A stretch of DNA of 64,000 nt from Psettodes erumei (taxonomy: Eukaryota; Chordata; Actinopteri; Pleuronectiformes; Psettodidae). The translations under genes and the position numbers were made by a program. Location: positions 1 through 64,000 of the forward strand of contig JAFBJZ010000842.1 of NCBI GenBank assembly GCA_016785225.1. Direction: 5' to 3'. This document shows, in pieces, positions 1-10,542 of this stretch; position 1 is the stretch's first letter; the number at the start of each line of letters is the position of its first letter. The notes beneath the pieces are model-generated. The model did no database searches. It worked only from the letters and a program-made list of their open reading frames with translations, and had not been told where the DNA came from.

Positions 1-587
1 CTGTTGTTAACTAGAGTTGACTAGCTATCATGTTAACTCATAAAGCTTAAAGCTAATTAAATTAATAAAAGAAATAATAAATAAATGTTTACAGGATAAC
101 ACAATCACAAATATACAGGTTTGTCATACAAATGTGCTTACCTTGTGTTTCACTTTTGGTCCTCTGGAAAAATAATTTGCGAATTAACTAGCATCTTCTG
201 CAGATAATCTTCCTTATCAGCCACTGAATTACGATCTGTAACACTGAAAATATGTTCGCTCATAAAATCCTCCTTAATGAGGACCAGGAAGTGGGTGTTT
301 CCCAACCATATTGGGAATAAGTGTGTGTGAGGAGCATCGGTGCGATAACTGCCCCAAACCTTTAGGGGGTGAAACTGAGCACTCCACACACACTTTCACT
401 CAGCAAAAACATGTGTTATGGGCCAATGCAAAAAATTGCAGAGGCACATTCAGAATAGCTCCAGCATTCATCTAAAGTGGTTTCCCTCATGGGGACCTGG
501 TTTTTGGTCCCCATAAGGGAACTGGTCCCCATGACGTGACTGTGTAAACAGATTGTCGTCCCCATGACATGATGAATACCAGTGCGT

Positions 588-588
<1 letters not shown>
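1..588. other. Anonymous AT-rich flank, no gene recognised
   Basis: This stretch holds no recognisable gene. A 79-codon open frame on the minus strand (150-389) has no motif I recognise and no partner frame next to it, so I do not call it a gene. From about 480 the sequence contains short repeated GGTCCCCAT phrases leading into a CA microsatellite, a pattern often seen in fish intergenic DNA. The homology between the two ERV-1 LTR copies does not extend into this stretch, so it is either host flank or another insertion that truncated the LTR. Confidence 0.5.

Positions 589-625
<37 letters not shown>
589..625. repeat. (CA)n microsatellite
   Basis: An uninterrupted CA dinucleotide run of about 37 bases. 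It sits exactly where the two ERV-1 LTR copies stop being alignable. The 3' copy has a shorter, interrupted CA run at the equivalent place (about 17191-17209), so the array has probably expanded within or beside the LTR. Confidence 0.95.
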
Positions 626-630
<5 letters not shown>

Positions 631-992
631 TGCATGTGAACTGTTCTAGTATAGTATAGTAATAGTAGTGATAGTACATGAAGTTGACTGTTTGAATGTT
701 GTTAAGAAATTAACATATTTTGAATTAAACTTTATCATGCTGAAAATCCACTACTGGTTGTCATTGCATGTCCATATTGTGTCAAGCTGGTTGCGAGAGC
801 CTGTGCTCGAAGTTATGCCTTCATAGCGAGTGAGACTACATTTGGTTAAGGTTCCCTGTTCACAGGGTGGCGCCCTGAATTATTATTAATTTTGATTAAT
901 AATAAATTGATTCCTTATAATAATTTATGATTATTATTAATGGTCATCAATTATCAAATTTTAACCAAAATTCCGTTTACCAAGTCCCAACA
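626..992 (+). repeat. ERV-1 5' LTR (3' part)
   Basis: Matches 17213-17602 over long stretches, including a near-identical block at 797-876 versus about 17355-17432 and a shared 3' end that closes with CCAAGTCC-AACA. The terminal CA at 991-992 is followed directly by a TTTGGTGC leader, the expected LTR/primer-site boundary. Relative to the 3' copy it has about 30 extra bases near 750-780 and lacks the trinucleotide array of the 3' copy. Its own 5' boundary cannot be found, so this is probably a truncated LTR. Confidence 0.75.
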
Positions 993-1361
993 TTTGGTGC
1001 ACCATGTGAGGCTCTCTATATTACCAGCTGTCATAATATTTATGTGCAATAACCCACATTTTTAATTTAAGAAAAGGGAATTTCTTTGTTTTGAATTTTC
1101 CTTAGAGTTCGGATTGCACTGCCAACACGTTGTTGTGAGTTGACCCATTAGTGGTTGTACATTGATTACTAGGCTTCCCCTTTCTTGTGTTCCATGTAAG
1201 ACGCCTTGTTGAAGCTTGTTGTTGTCAGAGGGTGTCAACTAAATCATTCCTAGTGTAATCACAGGTACTAACACGCATAAGTCGCAGGGTGAAACACCTG
1301 CACGGTAGTCAGGATACAGCATTTGCAAGTAGTCTAAGTAAATAGTACTACCATCTCTAAA
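993..1361 (+). promoter_or_regulatory. ERV-1 primer-binding-site region and leader
   Basis: The bases just after the LTR (993 onward, TTTGGTGCACCATGTGAGG) sit where a tRNA primer-binding site is expected and contain TGG at 995, complementary to a tRNA CCA end. I could not assign the tRNA. The remaining leader up to the gag ATG at 1362 has no open frame on the + strand that I recognise. Confidence 0.5.
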
Positions 1362-2578
1362 ATGAGTTATCAGGGACCCCCGCCATCCGGTGCTGAGGTT
1401 CCTAAAGGGACAAGCGACCAAGACCTGCAGGAAGCGGTCGCTGCCCTCGTCCGTCTCTCCCTAGAGGAAAGAGACAATCTCTGTAGCTATGATATTAACA
1501 GTTGTGATAACGCCTTGAAAGATCTGCTCGGGTACGCGAATAACCCAGCTGGCAAGCCGGGGCGTACTCTCCAAGTCCTCTTGGGACATATCTTTCTCAT
1601 TCACCAGCACCGATCTCAGCTGCAAGCCATGGAGCACCAAGATCTGGTCTCTCAGTTAAGCAAGAGCGTTTGCGTAATGGAGGTAACTAACCAGAGGTTG
1701 CAGCGAGAGCAAGACACTCTCCGGGCTGAGAGAGATGTTGCCCGGGGAAAATATACCTGCGTGCTAGCAGTAAACCAAACCGTGGGCCAACTCCAGAACC
1801 CCAGTTTAGAAATTGAGGGTCAGCCACCGACCAGCCAGGTAGGCATGTCTGACTGCAAGGGTGACCAGGAAGCCCACAGCCCCACAGCCCTACAAGCGAA
1901 GAGACTCTTCCCTTAAGTGTGCCTGGAGCAGATCTGCCCAGAGATGATCCAGGCAAGCAGGATGAAACCACCCGGTTGCAGTTAGAGCTCAGAGCCACAC
2001 GAGCCAGAGAGGCTGAATTGTGCCAGAAGCTCCACGCAGCCCAGGCAAGCTTGTTACCGGAACACGAGCCCTCCACCAGGGGTCAAGCAGCCCTTGACGC
2101 CGCCGCTGACCTGATATGTTTAGACACATATCAGGTGAGCACATCAACTCACTTCAGGGACACAAGTGCCCTGCCTTCCAGAGGTCCACCTCATTCTCTC
2201 CCCAGCTGCGCGGCGCATCTGGATTGGAGTATGTCTCCGTCGCAAAGGGGGTGACGCTTTCAAGCTCAGGGTGGCTACAGCAGTCACAACCTTGGTGACC
2301 CGCTCCCATTATATAGTCTCTGAGCACACGCTGACCTGACTCCATCCCCAAGTCGAGCTCATCACTACAACTACGTGCGCGACAGACCGACAGGCTTGCG
2401 CACGCAACACCTTGAGTCGTTCACACAGGACATAGAACGCTATGATCCTAGCAACAAGGAATCGAACATCGACGATTACCTTCGTGAAATCGAGCGCTGC
2501 CTGGTCGACTTGCCCAACGCCACACCTCACGAAAAACTTAAATTAATCTGGAAAACCACAGCCAAGAGTGTCCATGTA
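1362..2578 (+). pseudogene. gag: ERV-1 gag, 5' part
   Basis: The first ATG after the leader opens a 184-codon frame (1362-1916) that begins MSYQGPPPSG and continues with charged, heptad-like helices (residues about 85-130) as in retroelement Gag proteins. A frame change near 1916 leads to a second piece (1919-2254), rich in alternating E, R, L and A and coiled-coil-like. A third piece in the same phase (2375-2578) follows one stop and contains a capsid-like helical stretch (YDPSNKESNIDDYLREIERC). The frame is cut at 2578 by the CACTA terminus and resumes in the same codon phase at 12893, so this is one gene split by a transposon. The frameshift and stop make it non-functional. Confidence 0.7.
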
Positions 2579-2582
2579 CACT

Positions 2583-3656
2583 GAAAAAAGAAAATAGTTG
2601 GACCAACTTAATTGAATTGTTTCAATTGGTAACACCTAAATGAATTAAGTTTGTTGAAATTAAGTTAATAAGTTAGAATAACACAATTGATTTAAGTCAC
2701 ATGTACTTAATAATTTAATTGTTCTCAAATCAATGTTTTGCATTAATCCAACTTAAAATTAAGGCAAGTCAACTCAGTTTTCAGTTTTTCCAGCTCAATA
2801 ATTTGCATTACCCCAAAGTAAAATACTGCTTCTTTCTAACCTAATACTATAGTCTCATGTAAATTACTTTTTGTAGTAACCTTAAAATGAAATTTTAGTT
2901 TGTTAAATATAACTGAAATTACAATTTTAATGTTGAAAATATATTTTAAAAAACCCTCAAAATCTGATGTTTGTTTTATACTTTATTTTATCAATGTAAA
3001 GAACCATTACCTTTATGGCCACCAACACAGCTTTTGGCCCAACATATTACACATTTGTCCTTTTTAAAACACATATGCACAAAATGCATAAGTAAATGTA
3101 AGTAGGACCAAACCTTTTTTGTCAGCAAAGTGCAAAATAGTTAAAGTATTACACAAATATGGCTAACGATCTCAACACATACAGTGTTATCACAAATATG
3201 AAAAACTGCGAAGAGTATACAAAAACCTCTTTAACCAGCTACAGCCATTGAATATTATGCATCTGAACAGTGTTACTGAACAATGGGGATGAAAAAATAT
3301 GAACACTTATTGTGGAGTTTTAAATCACACTGTTACACACTTTCACAAGTGTTTTTGTGTAACTGAACACATCAAAACTGAAATGCGACCTTTCCCTACA
3401 AACGGGAGGAAATATGTCTGGAGAAAACAACAATAAACTTGTCTAAAACTGCCTAAATCTGTGTAAAAGCATTTAAAATTGTGGTTTCAGTTGTTGACTC
3501 CCTTCATTGTCTCTTGTTTCTTGGATAAAAAAGGCCCAACATCAGAAAGAGACTCAATTTTTTTTTTTACATGCTATGTCCAAACACCATTGTTCTTTCA
3601 CAATATGGCACTGGGCAATTTGTTTGCCCAGAGGTGGAATACATCATAGTGGGTCG
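2583..3656. other. CACTA copy 1 noncoding end, repeat-rich
   Basis: AT-rich sequence between the CACTG terminus and the stop of the SAMD3-like gene. The first 250 bases contain many variants of AACTTAATT and of its reverse complement, a typical subterminal repeat pattern that may be bound by transposase. The rest shows no open frame or motif that I recognise. Confidence 0.6.
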
Positions 3657-4880
3657 TTACTGTGAGTTTTGAAGTTTGCTATACAGATTATGGACTTTGG
3701 GGGACATCTTGTGCTGATCAAGCTGCATGATGACCTTTTGGAACACTTCAAAAGTGAAGCGAAGGGGTTTTGGATAAGCTAGGTTAAGTGCATAAATCAA
3801 ACCAAGAAGCAGGGCACAAGCTGAGGCAAACGAGGTCAGTTCATGCAACACTTCCACGCCCTCAATGACAATGCCCATGTCTTCCGAATGACAAACACTG
3901 CCATGGTGAGCTGCTCCATGTCCCTCTGAGCATCATCTGCTCCAGAGTCCTACAGAGGGGTACAGGACACAAACACAAATCATCACTGGCCTCACTTCTT
4001 ACTGTGATGGTGTTTTTCGGTGATGTACCAATATGTGTTATGTACTGGGCTATTTCTTGGCTGGGTGTCATCACACACCACAACCAGCAGAGAGGTTTAT
4101 CAATCTGACCATCTAACTGTAAGCAAGAAAGATAAGATTTCCCAAAATGTCAAACCATTTCTTTGAACTTGTATAATCATCTATGCCACTTATGACAGTT
4201 GAGAAAATCTCTCTTACAGTACACTAAATCTAGGATATTTTGTGTGTCCCTTTGACAAGTAACTGTTGAAACTTACAAGATACTCCTTGATCAGGTCATC
4301 TGCATCTTCTCCCAGGAAGATGGTGAGAGCTTTCAGCACACATTCCCTCCGAAGATTAATGTCCACAGTCTAGAACAACAAATGTTGATTTATTTTATTG
4401 TTCTAAATCTCATAAGACAGACATCATTACTCTTAAAGATTATCACTTACACTTACTTTATTTAAAAACAGTCATTTACAAGCCCAGAAATTCATTATAG
4501 AAAGAAAAAGGGATGAGCTTGGTGGTGTAGTTTTTGAGTCGCTAAAAACATTCATGCATATGAAATCCATGATGAGCATTGGCCTTATTAATGTATTTAT
4601 GAAGGATACAGATATATTGTGACACCCTATTAGTTATGAAGGGTCTCGTTTGATGGTACAGATTTACCTGGTCCAAAATTTCCATGATATCTGCAGTCTT
4701 TTGCCCCTCTTTTGGTATGGATGACTTTGATCAGCTGACTTGAGTGCATGTCTAATTGGGCCATGAACTTCTCCTCAAGAGGAACAGTCATGAGCCTCTG
4801 GAACTCTGTATACTATCCTTTTGTCTTTTGTTTTTAGATTAATACAAACTCAGAAGACGCAAAGTAACCACTGAAGCATA
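3657..4880 (-). pseudogene. SAMD3-like transposon gene, C-terminal exons
   Basis: Read on the minus strand. A segment near 4680-4840 contains a TVPLEEKFMAQLD-type stretch. A second block (4275-4372) gives VDINLRRECVLKALTIFLGE and ends in a DLIKEY-type tail. The last block (3657-4083) has the family's final region: GIVIEGVEVLHELTS, LLLGLIYALNLAYPK and FEVFQKVIMQLDQHK. Blocks 3862-4083 and 3657-3878 are in different frames, so at least one frameshift is present. Fish gene catalogues commonly call this family 'sterile alpha motif domain-containing protein 3-like'. Its position inside CACTA ends shows that here it is a transposon gene. Exon borders are inferred from homology, not from splice evidence. 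Confidence 0.6.
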
Positions 4881-4892
4881 CCTGCCAAATGG

Positions 4893-6202
4893 TCAATACC
4901 CCTGGATCCCCTACAGTTCGCCTACAGATCCAACAGATCTGTAGACGATGCTGTAAATTTGGCCCTCCACTACATCCTCCAGCACCTGGACTCCCCAGGG
5001 TCCTATGTCAGGTTACTGTTTGTGGACTTTAGCTCCGCATTCAACACAATCATCCCAGACTCCATGTGCAGGTGGATCATGGACTTCCTGTCAGACAGAC
5101 AGCAGTTCGTGAAGCTGGGGAAGCATGTCTCCAACACCCGGACCATCAGCACCGGAGCTCCCCAGGGCTGCGTCCTTTCTCCCCTGTTATACTCCCTGTA
5201 CACCAACAGCTGCACATCTGGCCACGGATCTGTCAAACTCCTGAAGTTCGCTGACGATACAACCCTCATCGGACTCATCTCTGATGGGGACGAGTCGGCC
5301 TACAGGAGGGAGGTGGACCAGCTGGTGTCATGGTGCAGCAGCAACAACCTGGAACTCAATGCTCTAAAAACAATGGAGATTATATTGGACTTCAGAAAGG
5401 GCCCCCCTGTTCTCCCCCCCTGTCTCCATCCATGAAACCCCTGTCACCCCCGTTGAGTCCTTCCGCACCACCATCTCCCAGGAGCTCAAGTGGGAGCAGA
5501 ACATCAGCTCCCTCACCAAGAAGGCTTAGCAGAGGATGTATTTCCTGCGGCAGCTGAGGAAGTTCAACCTCCCAGTGAAGATGCTGGTGAACTTCTACAC
5601 TGCCACCATTGAATCAATTCTCACATCTGCAATAACAGTGTGGTTCGCTGCGGCTACGGCCAGGGACAAGGCCAAACTACAGCGGGTCATCCACTCTACA
5701 GAGAAGGTGATCGGCCGCAGCCTCCCATCTCTCCAGGAGCTGTTCATCTCCAGAACACGGAGACGAGCAGCCAGGATTGCTGCTGACCCCTCTCACCCTG
5801 GAGACAAACTGTTTCAGACCCTCCCCTCTGGCAAGAGGCTCCGGTCCATCCGGACCAGGACCTAGCGCCACAAAAACAGCTTCTTCCCCACTGCAGTTAG
5901 CCGTCATGAACAATGCCCCTGCCCCCCTGAACAACACCCCCCCTCACCATTTGCACTACTTTGCACTGCACCCACATGTATATAATCCCTCCCTCCTTTT
6001 AAATTGTGTTTTAACGTATTTGCTTTTATTCTATTTTTTATTCTGCTCTACCTCTATTATTATTGTTGTTGTTGTTGTTGCTGTTATTTTTCATGCTGCT
6101 TTTTTTTTTGCTTATTTTTGCACCTGACACCAAAGCAAATTCCTAGTGTTGTAACCTGACCGTCACTGCACCTTGCAATAAATCCTTCTGATTCTGATTC
6201 TG
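4893..6202 (+). mobile_element. 5'-truncated L2/Maui-like LINE
   Basis: Reverse transcriptase from just before motif A (VDFSSAFNTIIP, about 5022-5057) through motif B (TGAPQGCVLSPLLY, about 5149-5190) and the catalytic FADDTTLIG motif C (about 5248), then thumb-like sequence with the SLPSLQELF and SGKRLRSIRTRT signatures near 5720-5860. Frame breaks occur near 5430, 5529 and 5865. The 3' end finishes in TTCTGATTCTGATTCTG (about 6186-6202), the short tandem tail typical of L2-type LINEs in fish. It lies antisense to the SAMD3-like gene, probably in an intron of it. No clear target duplication was found. Confidence 0.8.
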
Positions 6203-6310
6203 AAAAAAAGTATAACATAGATGGAAATTACAGTTAACAGTCAGCCACATCAAATTATGACCAATTCATGAAAGCTTAATGAAGTGATCAAAGTCTGTAT
6301 GCTTCAGGAT

Positions 6311-6979
6311 TTAGTACAGTTCCATTCTTACCTCTTTCTGTGAGAAGAGTGCAGGCCATCTGTCCTTGAAGTCCTGAATGCTTGGTTCTTGGTTTACCAC
6401 CTCATGTCGTCTGTAGGCAAATGTGTTAGCCATTTTGTCTGCGATGACCCTTTTGTTGTTCCTTATCCCAATCTCTGTCAGAAGTTCCAGTCTCACTTTT
6501 TCCAAGCTATCCAGAGTCTCACCAGTAGGAAAGGATGGATAAAAGTTAGCTTCAGACCATTTTGGCTTCTTCACTTTTTTAGCAGGGAAAGCATCTGTAG
6601 TAGCTTAAATTTCAGGGAGTTTACACAGAGCTCTGGACACCCCTGCAATTTGAGCTGAGTCCTGTAGTTTGCCATTTTGTACTTAAGTCGCTGTTTCCAA
6701 GGTTCTTTCAAACATGGGTGCTTTTTTATTAGGGCCTCTGCAGCTGCGCAGAAATGTGCTTTCTCTGGGTAGGCCTTGTATCGGTAAATTTCTTCTGCTA
6801 CTCTTTTCAGGATATCAGACAGCATTTGGGAGCTCACAGTCAACATTTTTTGGCTCACATGGTACTCAGCATTCCCCTTCTCTAGCTGTAGCTCTGTGTC
6901 ATATGAAAATTGGGGAATTGCAAAGTCCTCTGGCCACTGTTGTTTTGGAGATGACACAGACTCAGGGGATGAGAGGATT
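6311..6979 (-). pseudogene. SAMD3-like transposon gene, N-terminal part
   Basis: Two overlapping minus-strand frames carry the family's N-terminal signatures in order: DFAIPQFSYDTELQLEKGN, then an AEEIYRYKAYP segment, ALIKKHPCLKEPW, KYKMANYRTQLKLQGCPEL (all within about 6640-6930), and after a frameshift KPKWSEANFYPSFPTGETLD and FKDRWPALFSQKE (6311-6574). The 5' end of the gene is cut at 6979 by LINE A. The same order of motifs occurs in the second CACTA copy at 55.7-56.4 kb. The biochemical role is unknown; a DNA-binding or accessory role in transposition is only an inference from its linkage to the transposase. Confidence 0.7.
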
Positions 6980-9900
6980 GTTGTGTCATATGCACAGTAA
7001 AGAAACACGTTTCCCTGTACAATGAGATTCTTACTTTGCTGTCCACTCAGAGTAGTAAAAGTAGACACACGAAATTGTATTAAAAGTAGTGTGTATGTAT
7101 AAAAAAAGAAGAAAATAGATAACACAGAACAGTAAATACAAAAAATAGTAACTATAAAGAAATAACTGTACATCAGTGCAAATAGCAACGTAAACTATAC
7201 CTTAGTGCAAGAGATTTAGACTGGTTTGTAAACAGTAGACATTAAAGTGTTTAAAGTGACTTTGGCTGTTAATTAAAGTGACTTTAGCTATTGAGGGTTC
7301 TGATGGCAGTGGGGTAGAATGAGTTTTTAAACGGGTTGTCCTACATTTCACACTCCTGTACCTCCGTCCTGAGGGCAGGAGTGTAAACAGTCCATGTTGT
7401 GGGTGGGTATTGTCCTTTATAATGTTGGCAGCTCTCCTGTGGACTCTGCGGTGGTAGATGCCATGCAGAGAGGGCAGTGGATACCTGACAGGCATTTGTG
7501 GTCCATGGCCGTAGTGCTGCCATACCACACAGTGATGCCATTGGTCAGGTAGTTCTCTACAAAGCAGCTGTAGAAGTTGCTGAGGATCTTTGTGGACATG
7601 CCAAACTTCCTCAGCCTCCTCAAGAAATACAGCCGCTGTTGAGCTTTCTTGACCAGCTGTGTTGTGTTGGTGGTCCACGTGAGGTCCTCAGTGATGTGGA
7701 CGCCCAGGTATTTAAAGCTGCTCACCCTCTCCACTTCAAGCTCCCGGATAAACAGTGGCTGATGAGGTCTCCTCCCCTTGCTCATGTCCACTATAATCTC
7801 CTTCGTCTTGTCTGTGTTTAGGGTGAGGTTGTTGTCCTCGCACCATGACACCAGACTGCCCACCTCCATCCTGTAGGCTGCTTCGTCCCCCGCAGTGATA
7901 CGTCCTATCACTGCAGTGTCATCAGCAAACTTCAGGATGATGTTGTCCTTGTGGGAGGCGACGCAGTCATGTGTGAACAGGGTGTAGAGGATGGGGCTGA
8001 GGACACATCCCTGTGGAGTTCCGATGTTTGTGATGATGCTGGCTGATGTGTTATTTCCAGTCCTGACAGACTGGGGTCTGCCAGTCAGGAAGTCAAACAG
8101 CCAGTCACAGAGGGCCAGGTGGAGACCAAGTTTGAACAGTTTGTGGGTGAGTTTGTAGGGGATGACCGTATTGAAGGCAGAGCTGTAATCCACAAAGAGC
8201 ATCCTGATGTAGGAGTCTTTGTTTTCCAGGTGGGACAGGGAATAATGAAGGAGGGCTGTGATGGCATCTGAGGTGGACCTGTTGGGCCGGTAGGCATACT
8301 GCAGGGGGTCCAGTGTATCTGGGACGCTGCTCTGGATGTGCGCCAGCACCACTCTCTCAAAGCACTTCATAATGATTGGAGTGAGTGCTACTGGTCTGTA
8401 GTCATTCAGGCAGGTGGGTGGGCTCTTCTTGGGGAGGGGGACGATGGTTGTGGTTTTGAAGCAGGAGGGAACTGTGCTCTGGCTCAGGGAAAGATTGAAG
8501 ATGGAGGTGAGGACATCAGCCAGCTTGTTGGCACATGCTCTGAGAGCACGGCCAGGGATGTTGTCCAGTCCTGCTGCCTTGTGGGGGTTGATTCTCTTCA
8601 GGACTTTGTGTACCTGACCTGAGGAGACTGTTAGTGGCAGTGAGGGGGGTCCGGTGGTCCAGGTGTGTGTCTCTGTGCTGTTGGTTGTGGCCTCAAAGCG
8701 GGTGTAGAATCTGTTGAGGTCATCTGGCAGGCTGTCTGTGTGACTGATGGTGCTGGTGGTGGTCCTGTAGTCTGTGATGTGCTGCAAGCCCTTCCACATC
8801 CGCCCGGAGTCAGCAGTGGAATAGAAGCTGTCCAGCTTCTCCCTATACTGCCTCTTTGCTGCTGTGATGGCCTTTCTCAGTCTGTACTTGGCAGCTTTGT
8901 ACTCAGCCTCGTTGCCTGATTTAAATGCAATGGAGCGAGCATGCAGCATGTTTCGTACCTGAGTGTTTACCCAGGGCTTCTGGTTGGGGAACTTCCTGAC
9001 CTGTATGGTGGGCACAATGTTATCAACGCAGGTGCTGATGTACCCAGTCACATACTCAGTGTAATCCTGTACACTGACAGAGGAGTCCTCCAGAGTGGCT
9101 GCAGTTTTAAATACATCCCAGTCTGTCGTAGCAAAGCAGTCCTGCAGGGTGCTTTCAGTGTCTGGGTTCCAGAGTTGGATGTGTTTTATGACTGGGTTTG
9201 TTTGTTTCAGTCTTTGTCTGTAGGCGGGGTACATAAACAGAGAGATGTGGTCAGAGTGTCCGAAGTGGGGGCGGGGTGCAGCCCTGTATGCATCACGGAT
9301 GTTGCTGTAAACATGAACCAGTGTCTTCATTTCCCGGGTGGGAATGTCCACATGCTGGTGGTATTTGGGGAATACAGTCCATAAATTGCACTGGCTAAAG
9401 TCTCCAGCAGTGATGAACACAGCATTGGGATGAGCCGTCTCCAGCACGTTGATGACGTCATGGAGTGTGCCAAGTGCTGCGGCATGGTTGGCTCGCGGGG
9501 GATGTAAACAGCGGCCAAAAACACAGCAGTAAATTCCCTCGGTAGATAATAGGGACGGCATTTCAATAATAAAAACTCCACATCGGGTGAACAGGGCTTT
9601 TTAACAGTCTGTATGTCTCCACACCATGAGTTTATATACACACACACACTCCCCCTCCTTTAGCTTTACCGGAGGCTGCAGTCCGGTCTCTACGATGGAT
9701 GGAGTGAGTTGATAGTTGAGTGGCACACTCTGGGATTTTGTCCGAAAGCCAGGTCTCTGTGAAAATGAGAGCGCAACACTCTCTCATTTCCCGTTGGGTT
9801 GAAATCCTGGCTCTTAGCTCATCCAGTTTGTTGTCCAGTGACTGTACGTTAGCGAGTAGGAGGCTGGGTAGTGATGGTCTGCTAGCACGGGCTTTTAGCC

Positions 9901-10306
9901 TAGCATGGAGCCCAGCCCTCTTCCCTCGCTTGCATCGCCGTCTCCGGAGTGCCCTCCTGGGGTCAGCGTGCTCAGTCGAGCTCGGGGCGTCGGGGCGAAC
10001 AATGACTTGTAACTCCGGTGGAATAAAACAAGTAAAGTCCAGGTGGTTGTGTGTATTACCAATTTGGAGAAGAGAAGAGAAGGTGTGGAGAAGAGAGGAG
10101 AAGAGGGGAGACAAGAGGAGGAGAAGAAAGAAGGCAATGAGAGGAGAAGGAGAGGGGAGGAGGAGAAGAGAAGGCAGAGAGGAGGAGAGGGGAGGAGACA
10201 GGGAGAAGAGAGAAGACAAAGAGAGGAGAAGGAAAGGGAAGGAGAAGAAGAAGAGATGAGGAGGAGAAAAGAGAAGGCAGAGAGGAGAAGGAGAGGGGAG
10301 GAGAGC
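6980..10306 (-). mobile_element. LINE A: nearly full-length L2/Rex1-group LINE
   Basis: Minus-strand non-LTR element with an apurinic endonuclease region and reverse transcriptase, ending at low coordinates in a 3' UTR whose last bases (reverse complement of about 6985-7045) match those of LINE B at 45034-45092, including the GTGCATATGACA terminal phrase. AGAGGATT flanks it on both sides (6972-6979 and 10307-10314), a candidate 8-bp target duplication, and removing the element would join the SAMD3-like gene cleanly. At 3.3 kb it is among the most complete elements here. Clade assignment between L2 and Rex1 is uncertain. Confidence 0.8.
7417..10219 (-). pseudogene. LINE A ORF2-like protein: endonuclease and reverse transcriptase
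   Basis: On the minus strand the N-terminal endonuclease starts near 9850 (LLANVQSLDNKLDELRARI, then FTETWLSD and GGGVCVYI) and runs through two frame changes (about 9640 and 9540) into a 714-codon frame (7417-9561). That frame has the GDFSQCNL and GHSDHISLF endonuclease motifs, RT motif A (VDYSSAFNTVIP), motif B (GTPQGCVLSPILYTLF) and motif C (FADDTAVIG). Near 7490 it leaves the family frame: compared with LINE B a stretch of about 16 bases is missing, and the conserved C-terminal tail continues in another frame (to about 7320). It would not make a full protein as it stands. Confidence 0.8.
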
Positions 10307-10312
10307 AGAGGA
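10063..10312. repeat. Homopurine (GA-rich) tract
   Basis: About 250 bases almost purely of A and G on the + strand (GAGGAGAAG-type units), with very few pyrimidines. It lies at the 5' end of LINE A, so on the LINE strand it is a polypyrimidine tract just upstream of the endonuclease. It creates long but meaningless open frames in several phases. Confidence 0.9.
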
Positions 10313-10314
10313 TT

Positions 10315-10542
10315 AGCATTCACTGACTGGAGTCCAGCAACCTACATTAAAAAAACGACATTGTGCCTATGCTAGAGTTGCAACAACTTCGTGAGTAACT
10401 GATTAGTTGCCAATCACATCGTCACACCATTTTGGCTTACAGTATGAAATAAATATTTTTTGAGAACACAATAGTATTGCTTGAGTCTGGCTTTTGTTTT
10501 CCCACTTAATAAAGTAATTTACACATTCAGAGTCCTCACCCT
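10315..10542. other. CACTA copy 1 spacer between LINE A and transposase
   Basis: Short AT-rich stretch between the right LINE A junction and the transposase stop. No motif recognised. It presumably holds the 5' end of the SAMD3-like gene and the intergenic region of the transposon. Confidence 0.4.

Noticed and set aside
7341..9384. Many + strand frames of 80-150 codons
   Set aside because: Antisense shadows of the LINE A reverse transcriptase on the minus strand; the same shadows recur opposite LINE B at 43-44.7 kb.
10043..10375. Glu/Arg-rich and Ser/Leu-rich frames of over 100 codons
   Set aside because: They are translations of the homopurine tract in several phases. Only the minus-strand frame that leads into the endonuclease has any meaning, and only from about 9850 downward.
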